Positions 4,019 through 10,865 of a DNA stretch of 20,720 bases are shown here, piece by piece. The notes beneath the pieces are model-generated. The model had not been told where the DNA came from. It did not search any database and saw nothing but the letters and a program-made list of their open reading frames with translations. Position 1 is the first letter of the stretch, and the number at the start of each line of letters is the position of its first letter. Both the position numbers and the translations under genes were made by a program. The stretch comes from a virus: IMG/VR virus record IMGVR_UViG_3300037119_009977, positions 1 through 20,720 of that record; one strand, given 5' to 3'.

Positions 4019-4957
4019 TCACTTGGCGCCACTGATGCGGCCGGCGATGTGCTGATGGACGCGGCGTAGTGGACCATCGACCCATTGGGCATAGTGGCGT
4101 TCTGTCGGTCGCATGGTGGTGTGGCCAAGCATCGTCGATACCGCTTTCATGTCTGCCCCGTTGTTGAGGTACTCCATCGCAAAACCGTGTCTGAACAAAT
4201 GTGGATGGACAAAGCGAATTTGGGCTCTGCGGCAGCGGCGGACAAGCATGAGCCGTAGACCTGTTTTGCTGAGAGCGCCGGCACACGCCGTTCTGGACTT
4301 ATTAAAGGCCAACCATAGTTCTGGGCCAGGCCACGGCGGGCGCACGCTTAGATAGGTGATCAGCCCTGATACTAGATCGTCAAGCAAAAACGCTGGTCGT
4401 GCCTTTCGATTCTTCGTTCGTCGTACCTTGGCTTCCTTCTTCGGCAGGATCAGATCTTCGGTTTCCATGGCTAGTAATTCCCCGCTGCGGAGACCACACC
4501 AGAACATGAGCCCGATCAGACACCAATCCCGATAGTCCAACCACGATCCAAGATCGATGGCGCCCTGCAGCGTGGTGTATTCCTCGAAGCTGACATAGTC
4601 CATGTCGGGCTCGTCGACGATGGGGCGTTCGATCTCTTTGTTGGGGCTGTGACCGAGGGGTGATGGTGGCTTTCCAACCGTGCTGGATCCTTCACACCAG
4701 TTAAAAAAGGCGGATAGGGCGCGGTAGTTGCCTTCGATGGTGACGGTGGATAGCGTTTGGTTTTGAGCGGTCTTTCTTTCTCGTTCGCGTGTTAGCCAGA
4801 GGGCGATGCACAGCGAATTGACTCCGGTGAGCTCTCGCTCACCAAGCCAGTCGCTAAAACGGCCGAGGGTGTATCTGTACCACTCGATTGACTCCGTGGA
4901 CAGACCTTTGGCGCTCTTGAAGGTCAGAAATAGTTGAATTGCGTGAGTCAGTAGCAT
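4019..4957 (-). CDS. int: Tyrosine-recombinase integrase
   Basis: A 312-aa phage integrase. The ATG at 4957 is chosen because GGAGG(AG) lies 7 bases upstream and the N-terminal SAM-like core-binding domain begins there; upstream in-frame starts fall in the control region. Residues 1-90 form the core-binding domain (LTHAIQLFLTFKSAKGLS, then LSAFFNWCEG). The catalytic domain (about 115-305) shows R157 (CGLRSGELL), a lysine near 182-185, H253-x-x-R256 (HPHLFRHGFA), H279 (MLGHT) and the nucleophile Y289 (TERHYAQW), a complete active set. There is no long arm-binding domain. It would integrate the phage at the host tRNA-His gene using the attP just downstream (3818-3875). Inverted repeats at 5005-5121 probably control it. 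Confidence 0.95.
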   Translation of the reverse strand: MLLTHAIQLFLTFKSAKGLSTESIEWYRYTLGRFSDWLGERELTGVNSLCIALWLTRERERKTAQNQTLSTVTIEGNYRALSAFFNWCEGSSTVGKPPSPLGHSPNKEIERPIVDEPDMDYVSFEEYTTLQGAIDLGSWLDYRDWCLIGLMFWCGLRSGELLAMETEDLILPKKEAKVRRTKNRKARPAFLLDDLVSGLITYLSVRPPWPGPELWLAFNKSRTACAGALSKTGLRLMLVRRCRRAQIRFVHPHLFRHGFAMEYLNNGADMKAVSTMLGHTTMRPTERHYAQWVDGPLRRVHQHIAGRISGAK

Positions 4958-5004
4958 GGGACTCCTCCGAGTGTGAGTTTGGATGTGGTCTGCATAACAC
5001 ATCT

Positions 5005-5048
5005 GGAGGTTTAACACGATTGCTTTGCCGGGCGTCGTGTTGACCTCC
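5005..5048 (-). promoter_or_regulatory. Inverted repeat in the integrase leader
   Basis: Arms 5005-5019 and 5035-5048 match GGAGGT(T)NAACACGA and its complement with one indel. In the integrase mRNA the 5' arm starts GGAGGT (Shine-Dalgarno-like) and the 3' arm ends ACCTCC, which is also complementary to the integrase ribosome site (GGAGG at about 4965-4969). It could be an operator, a leader hairpin affecting translation, or both. Confidence 0.5.
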
Positions 5049-5057
5049 ATTGTATCA
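5049..5057 (-). promoter_or_regulatory. Extended -10 of the integrase promoter
   Basis: On the minus strand TGATACAAT gives an extended -10 (TGN plus TACAAT). The -35 position (5077-5072) is poor, and the inverted repeat 5059-5121 covers it, as expected for a repressible promoter. Confidence 0.45.
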
Positions 5058-5058
5058 C

Positions 5059-5121
5059 AAAACGTGTTGGCCCGCCATTGGGAACGGTTGGCCGAGAGTA
5101 CTCTGCGGGCCAACACGTTTT
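5059..5121. promoter_or_regulatory. 17-bp perfect inverted repeat, divergent operator candidate
   Basis: Arms 5059-5075 and 5105-5121 (AAAACGTGTTGGCCCGC and its complement) flank a 29-base centre. It lies between the divergent integrase and replication genes. The core CGTGTTR occurs four times in 5013-5118, twice in each orientation, which fits a repressor operator cluster. Arm length resembles the 17-bp hairpin at 966-1029, but the sequence differs. Confidence 0.6.
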
Positions 5122-5160
5122 ATGACTGATTATTACCAGTAGAGAAATGGAGCTTTTGAC

Positions 5161-6111
5161 ATGGACCGTTCTTTCAATATGGAAAGATATTTGATGGCGC
5201 ACAGCCAGATCCTGAATGCTAATTTGTCGCCGCGTACTGAACTGCTGGCACATCGTCTGTTGGCCCTCTGTGGTGGGTCTGACGGCCAGGTCAATTTAAG
5301 TTGGGAGGAATTTAGTTTTATGACGGATTGTTATAATGTCAATGCGGCGCGGCGGCATCTGACGAGACTCAGCCAGAGGGGGATTATTCATTATTCGACT
5401 AAGGATGTTGTTTATATCGGCTTCGTGGCGTGGGGCCTAGGGGGCTCCCCGGGCGGCGGCCCGCTGCGGGCTTACGCGCTGCCAGTGGTGAGTGCGCGCG
5501 CTGCCAGGGGGGGGGCTGAGGCGATGGAGGAGCTGTTGTTTGGGGTGGTCGACGCGCCGGTAGTGGCGCGGAATGATGGGAATTTGCAGGTAGGCGCGCT
5601 GCCAATGGCGCGTGAGGAGGGCTCTCACTCACACGCGCGGATGTTAGTTAGTTTGTTAGATCCTCCTCCTGGTAATGAGGAAGAAGAACTAACTAACTGC
5701 CCGGAACCCGGGAGCCCTTTGGGCGCGGATCCGGAACCGGGTCCCGAGAATGTCGACGAAGCCAAGCGCACACTGCGGCTGTTGATGGACCGACAGGTCG
5801 GCGTGGACTTTCAGGCGGCCAGGCGGATTGCGGGGAGTTACAGCTTTGAGTTGGTCGAGCGCCATGTCTTCTCGTGGCGGCGTGATATTGAGGCGGGGAA
5901 AGTCAATGGGCCTGGGGCGTTGGTGCATCGGATCAAAGTTGGTTTTGGGGCGATAGTGACCAAACAGGATAGATGTTCTGTGCTCTATCGGCGCCATCAC
6001 CCTGACTGGCAGCGGGAGGAGGAGGATAGTTGCCGAAAGCAGTATCGGGTAGAGTTTCCCAATGACCGCCGCTATAATCGGCCTGAAGATTACACAGATT
6101 TGGAGATTTAG
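5161..6111 (+). CDS. Replication initiator/replisome-organiser-like protein
   Basis: A 316-aa protein starting at the ATG at 5161, with TGGAG 8 bases upstream. Residues about 20-85 form a winged helix-turn-helix (RTELLAHRLLAL, then NAARRHLTRLSQRGIIHYSTKDVVYIGF). Residues 90-190 are a low-complexity glycine/alanine/proline-rich linker. The C-terminal domain (about 195-265) has TLRLLMDRQVGVDFQAARRI, then YSFELVERHVFSWRRDIEAGK, then GPGALVHRIKVGF, a helical domain resembling those ending phage replication initiators. Winged helix, linker and helical domain is the usual architecture of lambda O-type and DnaD-like proteins that open the origin and load the host helicase. No helicase or polymerase gene is present, so host machinery must be used. 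The linker DNA contains three iterons and an AT-richer inverted repeat. Confidence 0.68.
   Translation: MDRSFNMERYLMAHSQILNANLSPRTELLAHRLLALCGGSDGQVNLSWEEFSFMTDCYNVNAARRHLTRLSQRGIIHYSTKDVVYIGFVAWGLGGSPGGGPLRAYALPVVSARAARGGAEAMEELLFGVVDAPVVARNDGNLQVGALPMAREEGSHSHARMLVSLLDPPPGNEEEELTNCPEPGSPLGADPEPGPENVDEAKRTLRLLMDRQVGVDFQAARRIAGSYSFELVERHVFSWRRDIEAGKVNGPGALVHRIKVGFGAIVTKQDRCSVLYRRHHPDWQREEEDSCRKQYRVEFPNDRRYNRPEDYTDLEI
5475..5697 (+). other. Possible replication origin inside the initiator gene
   Basis: Three direct copies of a GCGCTGCCA-centred motif occur at 5476-5484, 5498-5506 and 5596-5604. Two share an extended CGCGCTGCCARTGGYG pattern. After them comes a less GC-rich stretch with a perfect 11-bp inverted repeat (5643-5653 with 5687-5697, GTTAGTTAGTT). 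Iterons plus an AT-richer stretch in the middle of the initiator gene is the arrangement of the lambda origin within gene O. Confidence 0.42.
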
Positions 6112-6120
6112 GAGCTGAAG

Positions 6121-6363
6121 ATGACGAAGGATGAGTTGCAGGCCAAATTTATTGTGGCGTACCGCATCGTCGTGAGGGAACGGACGTGGCGTGAGCGTGT
6201 GTTTCCTGAGGGTGACGCTCGGCGAGATGAGAAGTTGCGTGAGATGGATCGGCTGCTCGAGGTGATGGTGGAGATGAAGGATGAGATCAAGGCGTACATG
6301 GAGAAGGATGATTTGACCCAGCCGAAGTTGTTGGATGTGCCGAGACGTGCCAGTTATGAATGA
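6121..6363 (+). CDS. Small charged helical protein of unknown function
   Basis: An 80-aa protein. The ATG at 6121 follows TAGGAG by 6 bases, and that site overlaps the stop of the replication gene, so the two genes are an operon. It is highly charged (many K, R, E and D) and almost entirely helical. Heptad-like hydrophobics run through KLREMDRLLEVMVEMKDEIKAY at about residues 39-60, so a short coiled coil is likely. There are no cysteines or membrane segments. I do not recognise it; it could be an accessory of the replication protein or a small regulator. Confidence 0.7.
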   Translation: MTKDELQAKFIVAYRIVVRERTWRERVFPEGDARRDEKLREMDRLLEVMVEMKDEIKAYMEKDDLTQPKLLDVPRRASYE

Positions 6364-6372
6364 GTCGAAAGG

Positions 6373-6750
6373 GTGGTGTCTGTGTGCAAATGTGTGGGTG
6401 TAGATCGCTGTGATCAGCATAAGGCGCATCACGAGTTAGAAGTGTGGTCGATGGAGGAAGTGCGTGTGCTGCCGCTGCCGCTGGCGGATGTGCTGTGGGT
6501 TGAACGCTGTGGCTTGGTGGTGGACTTGGAAACGGGCGAGCGCTTCTTCCCGGTGGACAAATGGAGTGACTTCGGCGACCGTTGGGTGAGGGAGATTGTG
6601 CGGCGGGGTGAGCGTCCGACGGTGGAGCGCTTTGCCTCGGCGATACAGCGGGCGTGTGAGTACCAGTATGGGGACGAGCTCTGTCGTGCGATGGCGGAGG
6701 GGATCTTACAGAGGGCTATGGATAAAGTCTGCACCGTCCAAGTTGCCTAG
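6373..6750 (+). CDS. Hypothetical protein with N-terminal Cys/His cluster
   Basis: Up to 125 aa. The start is uncertain. GTG codons at 6373, 6376 and 6382 are possible; 6382 is best placed after AAAGGGTGG, and an internal ATG at 6451 has no better site. The upstream starts are favoured because they include CKCVGVDRCDQHKAHH, a C-x-C-x5-C-x2-H pattern that could bind zinc. The rest is acidic and helical (VERFASAIQRACEYQYGDELCRAMAEGILQRAM), with a beta-like middle section (VERCGLVVDLETGERFF). It begins 9 bp after the preceding gene. The stop codon lies inside the loop of the hairpin at 6729-6769. Family unknown. Confidence 0.62.
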   Translation: MVSVCKCVGVDRCDQHKAHHELEVWSMEEVRVLPLPLADVLWVERCGLVVDLETGERFFPVDKWSDFGDRWVREIVRRGERPTVERFASAIQRACEYQYGDELCRAMAEGILQRAMDKVCTVQVA

Positions 6751-6769
6751 AGAGCTCTGGACGGTGCAG
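6729..6769. repeat. Perfect 12-bp hairpin spanning the end of the 125-aa gene
   Basis: Arms 6729-6740 and 6758-6769 (CTGCACCGTCCA) are perfect around a 17-base loop that contains the stop codon TAG. No T-tract follows, so it may protect or process the mRNA 3' end rather than terminate it. Confidence 0.7.
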
Positions 6770-6870
6770 GAGGGCTGTGTCGATGCCCGCGGCTATTTTA
6801 ACATGCTTGTATGTTTTTTGTGTATGATGTGGGCGCCGGGTTCTTCTAAATCCTCTTTGTTCTTCGTGGG

Positions 6871-6910
6871 TTTGTGTCCGCAGCCATCTCCGCCGCGCTG
6901 CGGACACAAA
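6871..6910. repeat. Perfect 13-bp hairpin with conserved 14-nt loop (copy 2)
   Basis: Arms 6871-6883 and 6898-6910 are perfect; the loop CCATCTCCGCCGCG is identical to that of the 3959-4002 hairpin, while the stems are unrelated. It is followed by a 7-base-loop hairpin at 6914-6946, mirroring the pair at 3922-4002 in reverse order. The 6751-7061 interval holds no gene. Confidence 0.85.
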
Positions 6911-6913
6911 GTC

Positions 6914-6946
6914 GGTTATCCAGTGGTTTCTCGCCACTGGATAACC
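6914..6946. repeat. Perfect 13-bp hairpin with 7-nt loop
   Basis: Arms 6914-6926 and 6934-6946 (GGTTATCCAGTGG and complement) surround TTTCTCG. It lies 3 bp after the conserved-loop hairpin and about 50 bp before the late promoter. No T-tract follows on the + strand. Confidence 0.8.
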
Positions 6947-6997
6947 AAAACTTTATGCATCTAGTGGACAAACCTTCTCCAATGTCTATATGTAGTG

Positions 6998-7026
6998 TTG
7001 CGTTGCCGGTAGTGCTGTGCTATACA
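6998..7026 (+). promoter_or_regulatory. Late operon promoter
   Basis: TTGCGT (6998-7003), 17-base spacer, TATACA (7021-7026). It is the only good promoter upstream of the terminase genes, with an expected start near 7033, about 30 bases before the first possible start codon of the small terminase gene. Confidence 0.62.
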
Positions 7027-7061
7027 GGTTGTACTTCGTGTGATTTTTCCGGGCTGATATC

Positions 7062-7652
7062 TTGGATACAGAGCTTTCATGGCGGCGAGTGTCGCAGACC
7101 TACACCAAACCATGGCTCAGACTTGAGGCGGAGGGGGAGCCCTCGGTCTGGTTTGCGCGCTTCGAGAAGTTCAGGTTGATCGGACCGGCGCGCACCTTTG
7201 ACGAAGTATTTCGGCGGGTGAGTGGGGCGGAGCGTCTGTCGGCCAAACGGCCTGGCCAGGCGTGGTATATCGCTGCGGATCGTTGGCTGTGGGTGGAGCG
7301 TGCTGAAGCCTGGGACGAAGTAGAGCGGACGAGGTTGCAGGCGATAGAACAGCGGCGGCGCTTTGACGCTCGTGAGCAGCGTCTTCGCATCATCGGCGAT
7401 CAGATTGTGTTGATTGAGGAGGCGTTGGGCGTGGCGGATCTGTCTTCGCTGACAGTGGCGCAGGCTCGTGAAGCGTTGCCGACGTTGCGCTTGTTTCTAC
7501 GGGATATGCTGGCGGCGCAGCGGGTGGAGTTGGGGCTGCCTGTGCCTGTGGCCAGCGGTGACGGCGTGGCGGTTTACTCGGCTGATGAACTGGCCTTGGC
7601 GTATCGTGAGTTATTGGTGGCGATGAATGGATACGGGGCAGATCAGGATTGA
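7062..7652 (+). CDS. terS: Terminase small subunit (probable)
   Basis: Up to 196 aa, immediately upstream of and overlapping (26 bp) the large terminase, where small subunits sit. The start is uncertain: TTG at 7062 is the longest, GTG at 7089 (giving SQTYTKPWLRLE) is another choice, and neither has a strong ribosome site. The N-terminal part has PWLRLEAEGEPSVWFARFEKFR and GPARTFDEVFRRV, patterns often seen in putative small terminases that act on incoming DNA with a 'WF.RF..YR..GP.R' helix-turn-helix-like region. A long helical segment follows (about 85-160, ERTRLQAIEQRRRFDAREQRL), probably for oligomerisation. The role would be to recognise viral DNA and load the large subunit. Assignment rests on position and general pattern. 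Confidence 0.65.
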   Translation: MDTELSWRRVSQTYTKPWLRLEAEGEPSVWFARFEKFRLIGPARTFDEVFRRVSGAERLSAKRPGQAWYIAADRWLWVERAEAWDEVERTRLQAIEQRRRFDAREQRLRIIGDQIVLIEEALGVADLSSLTVAQAREALPTLRLFLRDMLAAQRVELGLPVPVASGDGVAVYSADELALAYRELLVAMNGYGADQD

Positions 7653-9087
7653 GTGGTTGAAGTGTAAGCGCAGTGTAGGGTATTTCGTGCTCTTTTACGT
7701 GTGGATCTACAACGCAACGCTCAAGGACTGGATACGCTTTGAGCTGTGGCCTGCACAAATTGTCACACTGGGTCGTATGGCGGATGAGCGTTTGCTTGTG
7801 TTACTGAAGGCTCGGCAGTTGGGGATGAGCTGGTTGTGTTTGGCCTATGCGCTCCATGTGTTGCTCTTTCAGTCGCCGGCGACGGTGTTGCTGTTTAGTA
7901 TGCGTGAGGCGGAGGCGGTGGAGTTGCTGGCGCGGTTGAAGGAGATGCACAGTCGATTGCCGGCGTGGATGCAGGCTAGGAGTATCGTACGTGAGAATGA
8001 CACGACCTATGTACTCTCCAATGGTAGTCGGGCGTTGGCCTTTAGCACCAAGGGCGGGCGCAGTTATACGGGGACGTTGGCGATTGTCGATGAGGCTGAC
8101 TTTGTGCCGGATCTCAATGGCTTTCTCAGCGGTGTGAAGCCTACCATTGACGCCGGCGGTAAGTTGTTCCTGGTCTCCACCAGCGACAAGACTCGGCCAG
8201 TGAGTACCTTTAAGAATTTATTTCGGGCTGCTCTTCAAGGTATTGGCGACTATAGGGGTGTGTTCTTGCCCTGGAGTGCTCGGCCTGGACGGGATGCCGC
8301 TTGGCATGAGAGGACAAAGGCGGAGATGTTTGCACAGCGTGGGACCAACGATGACTTCTATGCGGAATACCCAGCGTCGGCGGAAGAAGCGTTGGCGCCC
8401 GAGCAGTTTGATCGCCGCATTCCCTTCGACTGGCTGAAGCTCGTGATTGACGAACTGCCGGCAGTGCGAGATCTGGCGGCGCCGGCGATCCCTGGGCTGA
8501 CGATCTATGTGAAGGCGGAGTTGGGGCGGCGCTATATTGTCGGCTGCGATCCGGCTGAGGGTAATCCCAACAGTGACGATAGCGTGGCGACGGTGCTCGA
8601 TTGCAGTCGTGGTGGGGCGTGGGCGGAAGTGGCCAATCTGGTGGGCAAGTTTGAGCCTTCGGTGATGGCGGCCATTGTCGATCTGTTGGCTCACTACTAT
8701 AACGATGCGGACCTGATGGTGGAACGAAACAATCATGGCCATACGGTGATCCGTGCGCTGCGGGAGAATGGGCGACAGAGGCTACTCAATGGCTTTGACG
8801 GTAAGGCTGGCTGGCTGAGTAACATCAAAGGCAAACCACTAATGTATGACGCTTGTGCGGAGGCGGTGCGGGATGGCGCTTGCCTGGTGCGGTCGGCGGA
8901 AACCGCCAGTCAGTTGGCCAGTATTGAAGCGAGTACCCTGCGGGCTCCTGAAGGGTTGAAGGATGACCGGGCGGATAGCTTTGCGCTGGCGATTGCGGCC
9001 TTGGCTTTTGGCGCAGGCTTTGGCGAGGGCAGTGTGGCGTTGGCGGCGGTTGATCCTTTGCATGGCGTTGATGAGGATGATTGGTAA
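7627..9087 (+). CDS. terL: Terminase large subunit
   Basis: A 486-aa packaging ATPase and nuclease, of full family length. ATPase domain: Walker A-like K61-ARQLGMS (LLKARQLGMSWL), Walker B at 151-158 (LAIVDEAD, with D155-E156), then a coupling motif region near STSDK (184-188). Nuclease domain (RNase H fold): D308 in VGCDPAEG, E366 in MVERNNHG, D450 near DDRADSF. Every catalytic acid expected of the family is present. It pumps DNA into the prohead through the portal and cuts it. The start overlaps the end of the small subunit gene, so translation is probably coupled. The gene is intact and is the best anchor for the phage's classification. Confidence 0.95.
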   Translation: MDTGQIRIEWLKCKRSVGYFVLFYVWIYNATLKDWIRFELWPAQIVTLGRMADERLLVLLKARQLGMSWLCLAYALHVLLFQSPATVLLFSMREAEAVELLARLKEMHSRLPAWMQARSIVRENDTTYVLSNGSRALAFSTKGGRSYTGTLAIVDEADFVPDLNGFLSGVKPTIDAGGKLFLVSTSDKTRPVSTFKNLFRAALQGIGDYRGVFLPWSARPGRDAAWHERTKAEMFAQRGTNDDFYAEYPASAEEALAPEQFDRRIPFDWLKLVIDELPAVRDLAAPAIPGLTIYVKAELGRRYIVGCDPAEGNPNSDDSVATVLDCSRGGAWAEVANLVGKFEPSVMAAIVDLLAHYYNDADLMVERNNHGHTVIRALRENGRQRLLNGFDGKAGWLSNIKGKPLMYDACAEAVRDGACLVRSAETASQLASIEASTLRAPEGLKDDRADSFALAIAALAFGAGFGEGSVALAAVDPLHGVDEDDW

Positions 9088-9090
9088 TTT

Positions 9091-9468
9091 ATGGCTAGCG
9101 TAATCTGGGAGCGTTGGGTTGCTTCGCTTGATGCCAGTACCTGCCTGGTTTGTTTGGGCTTACATGGTCAATTGTTCCGGCAGGGCGAGGGTCCGCGTCC
9201 AGGGCTGCATATCAACTGTCGCTGTGTACGGGTCTTTCACTATGAGGAAGTGGGTGAGACGGTGGTGGGTCCGCTCGTGCCCGCTCCTGATCCCATTGCT
9301 CCTGCGCCAGTTGAGGCTGCGCCGTTGCCGCCTCCTCCTGTTACGCCTTCGCTGCCGCCTGATGTTCCGCCTGGTGGTCCTATTTTGCCGCCACTGATTC
9401 CCATTTCCGGGGGCCCTTGGGGCGCGGTCCCGATTTCGCCGACGGTTGCGCCTAAGGAGGAAGAATAG
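9091..9468 (+). CDS. Stand-alone MuF-type zinc-binding minihead fragment
   Basis: A 125-aa protein. Residues 7-48 (WERWVASLDASTCLVCLGLHGQ, then GLHINCRCVRV) match the C-terminal signature of phage Mu gpF/SPP1 gp7-like head morphogenesis proteins, with C18-x2-C21 and H40-x-x-C43-x-C45. The usual 200-residue N-terminal region of those proteins is absent. Instead there is a long tail of proline-rich sequence (residues 60-125), probably disordered. It lies between terminase and portal, where MuF genes are normally next to portal. It may be a trimmed functional domain that tethers capsid and portal. The ribosome site is weak, and coupling to the terminase stop 3 bp upstream is likely. Confidence 0.75.
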   Translation: MASVIWERWVASLDASTCLVCLGLHGQLFRQGEGPRPGLHINCRCVRVFHYEEVGETVVGPLVPAPDPIAPAPVEAAPLPPPPVTPSLPPDVPPGGPILPPLIPISGGPWGAVPISPTVAPKEEE

Positions 9469-9470
9469 AT

Positions 9471-10865
9471 ATGAGTTGGCGTGAGAACGTTGTGAGGCTG
9501 TTGGGCTTTACGGTGACTCCCAGTATTGGGACGAATGCTGCCGTGGTCTCTATCCCGATCGGCCGCGAAGATGATGGGCTGGTTTCCACCTCGGGCGGCT
9601 CCAGGATCGACAAACCTTGGTATGAGCTCTTCCAAGAGTTTGAGGATGCGCGGGAGGCTTGGCGCAAGAATCCACTCGCTCGGCGACTTGTCGGTTTGGT
9701 GACGAGCTATGTTGTAGGCGGTGGGATCTCGCTCACCAGTGAGAAGCGCCATCTGCAGAACTTTATCGCCGAATTTTGGCAGCACAATCAAATGGGGCTG
9801 CGCGTCGATGAGTGGTGTGATGAGCTCAGTCGGAGCGGTGAGTTGTTTCCGGTGCTTTTCACCAATGAGATCACAGGCATGTCGTCCATTCGGACGGTGC
9901 CGGCATCGATGATTCGTTTTGTAGAGTACGATTCAAACGACTATGAAAAGGAATTGCGTTATCAGGAAGTGACGGGACCCGGTGAGGTGGAAAAGTGGTG
10001 GATGGGTCCGGGTTCTGATGCCGCTGCGGATTCTAAGTCTCCCTTGATGTTGCATTATGCGGTCAATCGGCCTACGGGTGCGGTGAGAGGTGAGTCTGAT
10101 CTTGCGCCAATCCTGCCGTGGCTGCGGCGTTACAATCGCTGGCTGGAAGATCGGGTGAGGCTCAATGCGGCGGTGCGGGCGTTCCTGTGGGTGATCAAGG
10201 CGCCGGCCAGGTTACGGTCGACGTTGGAGGAACGCTATCGTAATCCACCTGAGCCAGGGACGATCATCATTGCCGAGGAGGGCGCCGAGACGTGGGAGGC
10301 GGTGACACCCAAGATTGCTGCCGGCGACGCGGAGAAGGACGGTCGGGCGATCAGGTGGATGATTGTGGCTGGTGGTCCTGGTACGGCGCTCTTAGATATT
10401 GGTGAGGGCGAAGATAGTAACTTGGCCAGTGGCCAGGCCATGCAGGAGCAGCGGCGTCGTTTCTTGCGTCGGCGGCAGGCTTATTTGGTGTGGTTGTTGA
10501 CGGATCTGACCTATCGTAGTTATGAGCGTTGGCGGTTGGCTACTAACAATCGGCAGAAGATCAGGCTCAGTGACATTACGGCGGTGACGCCTGACATATC
10601 GCCCGAGGACAATGCGAGTTTGGCAGCGGCGACGAGTGCGTTAACCGGTTCGCTGAATGGTATGGCCACTTTGGTCGGTGCGGGTCCAACCTATCGTTCG
10701 ATGGCATTGCGCTTGTTCGTGAAGTTTGCCGGCGAGACCATGAGCGAATCGGAAGCGAAGGCTATTTTAGAGGAGGGCGAGGTGGAGCGGGTGGCTGCGC
10801 AGGCGCGTCAAGACGAGCAAATGAGGCAGCAGCAGGAGAATAGGGGGGGCGATGGCGGAAAGTAA
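9471..10865 (+). CDS. Phage portal protein
   Basis: A 464-aa protein; the ATG at 9471 is preceded by AAGGAGG 10 bases upstream. Size, position between terminase and capsid, and internal patterns fit a portal: N-terminal KNPLARRLVGLVTSYVVGGG (about 62-81), AVNRPTGAVRGESDLAPIL (about 202-220), then RYNRWLEDRVRLNAAV, then a long helical C-terminal part ending in a polar QQ/E tail. Twelve copies form the ring at one capsid vertex, the channel for DNA and the connection to the tail. The last 14 bases overlap the start of the protease-capsid gene, so the two are co-translated. A family choice (Mu-like or HK97-like) cannot be made by eye. Confidence 0.88.
   Translation: MSWRENVVRLLGFTVTPSIGTNAAVVSIPIGREDDGLVSTSGGSRIDKPWYELFQEFEDAREAWRKNPLARRLVGLVTSYVVGGGISLTSEKRHLQNFIAEFWQHNQMGLRVDEWCDELSRSGELFPVLFTNEITGMSSIRTVPASMIRFVEYDSNDYEKELRYQEVTGPGEVEKWWMGPGSDAAADSKSPLMLHYAVNRPTGAVRGESDLAPILPWLRRYNRWLEDRVRLNAAVRAFLWVIKAPARLRSTLEERYRNPPEPGTIIIAEEGAETWEAVTPKIAAGDAEKDGRAIRWMIVAGGPGTALLDIGEGEDSNLASGQAMQEQRRRFLRRRQAYLVWLLTDLTYRSYERWRLATNNRQKIRLSDITAVTPDISPEDNASLAAATSALTGSLNGMATLVGAGPTYRSMALRLFVKFAGETMSESEAKAILEEGEVERVAAQARQDEQMRQQQENRGGDGGK

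Noticed and set aside
4958-5116. Longer integrase start (in-frame ATG up to 5116)
   Set aside because: The extension reads through the inverted repeats and promoter region and is not like an integrase N-terminus; the start at 4957 has GGAGGAG properly spaced.
6596-6964. A 122-aa + strand reading frame over the hairpin region
   Set aside because: It overlaps the 125-aa gene in another frame and then runs through three perfect hairpins; no ribosome site and no protein-like pattern.
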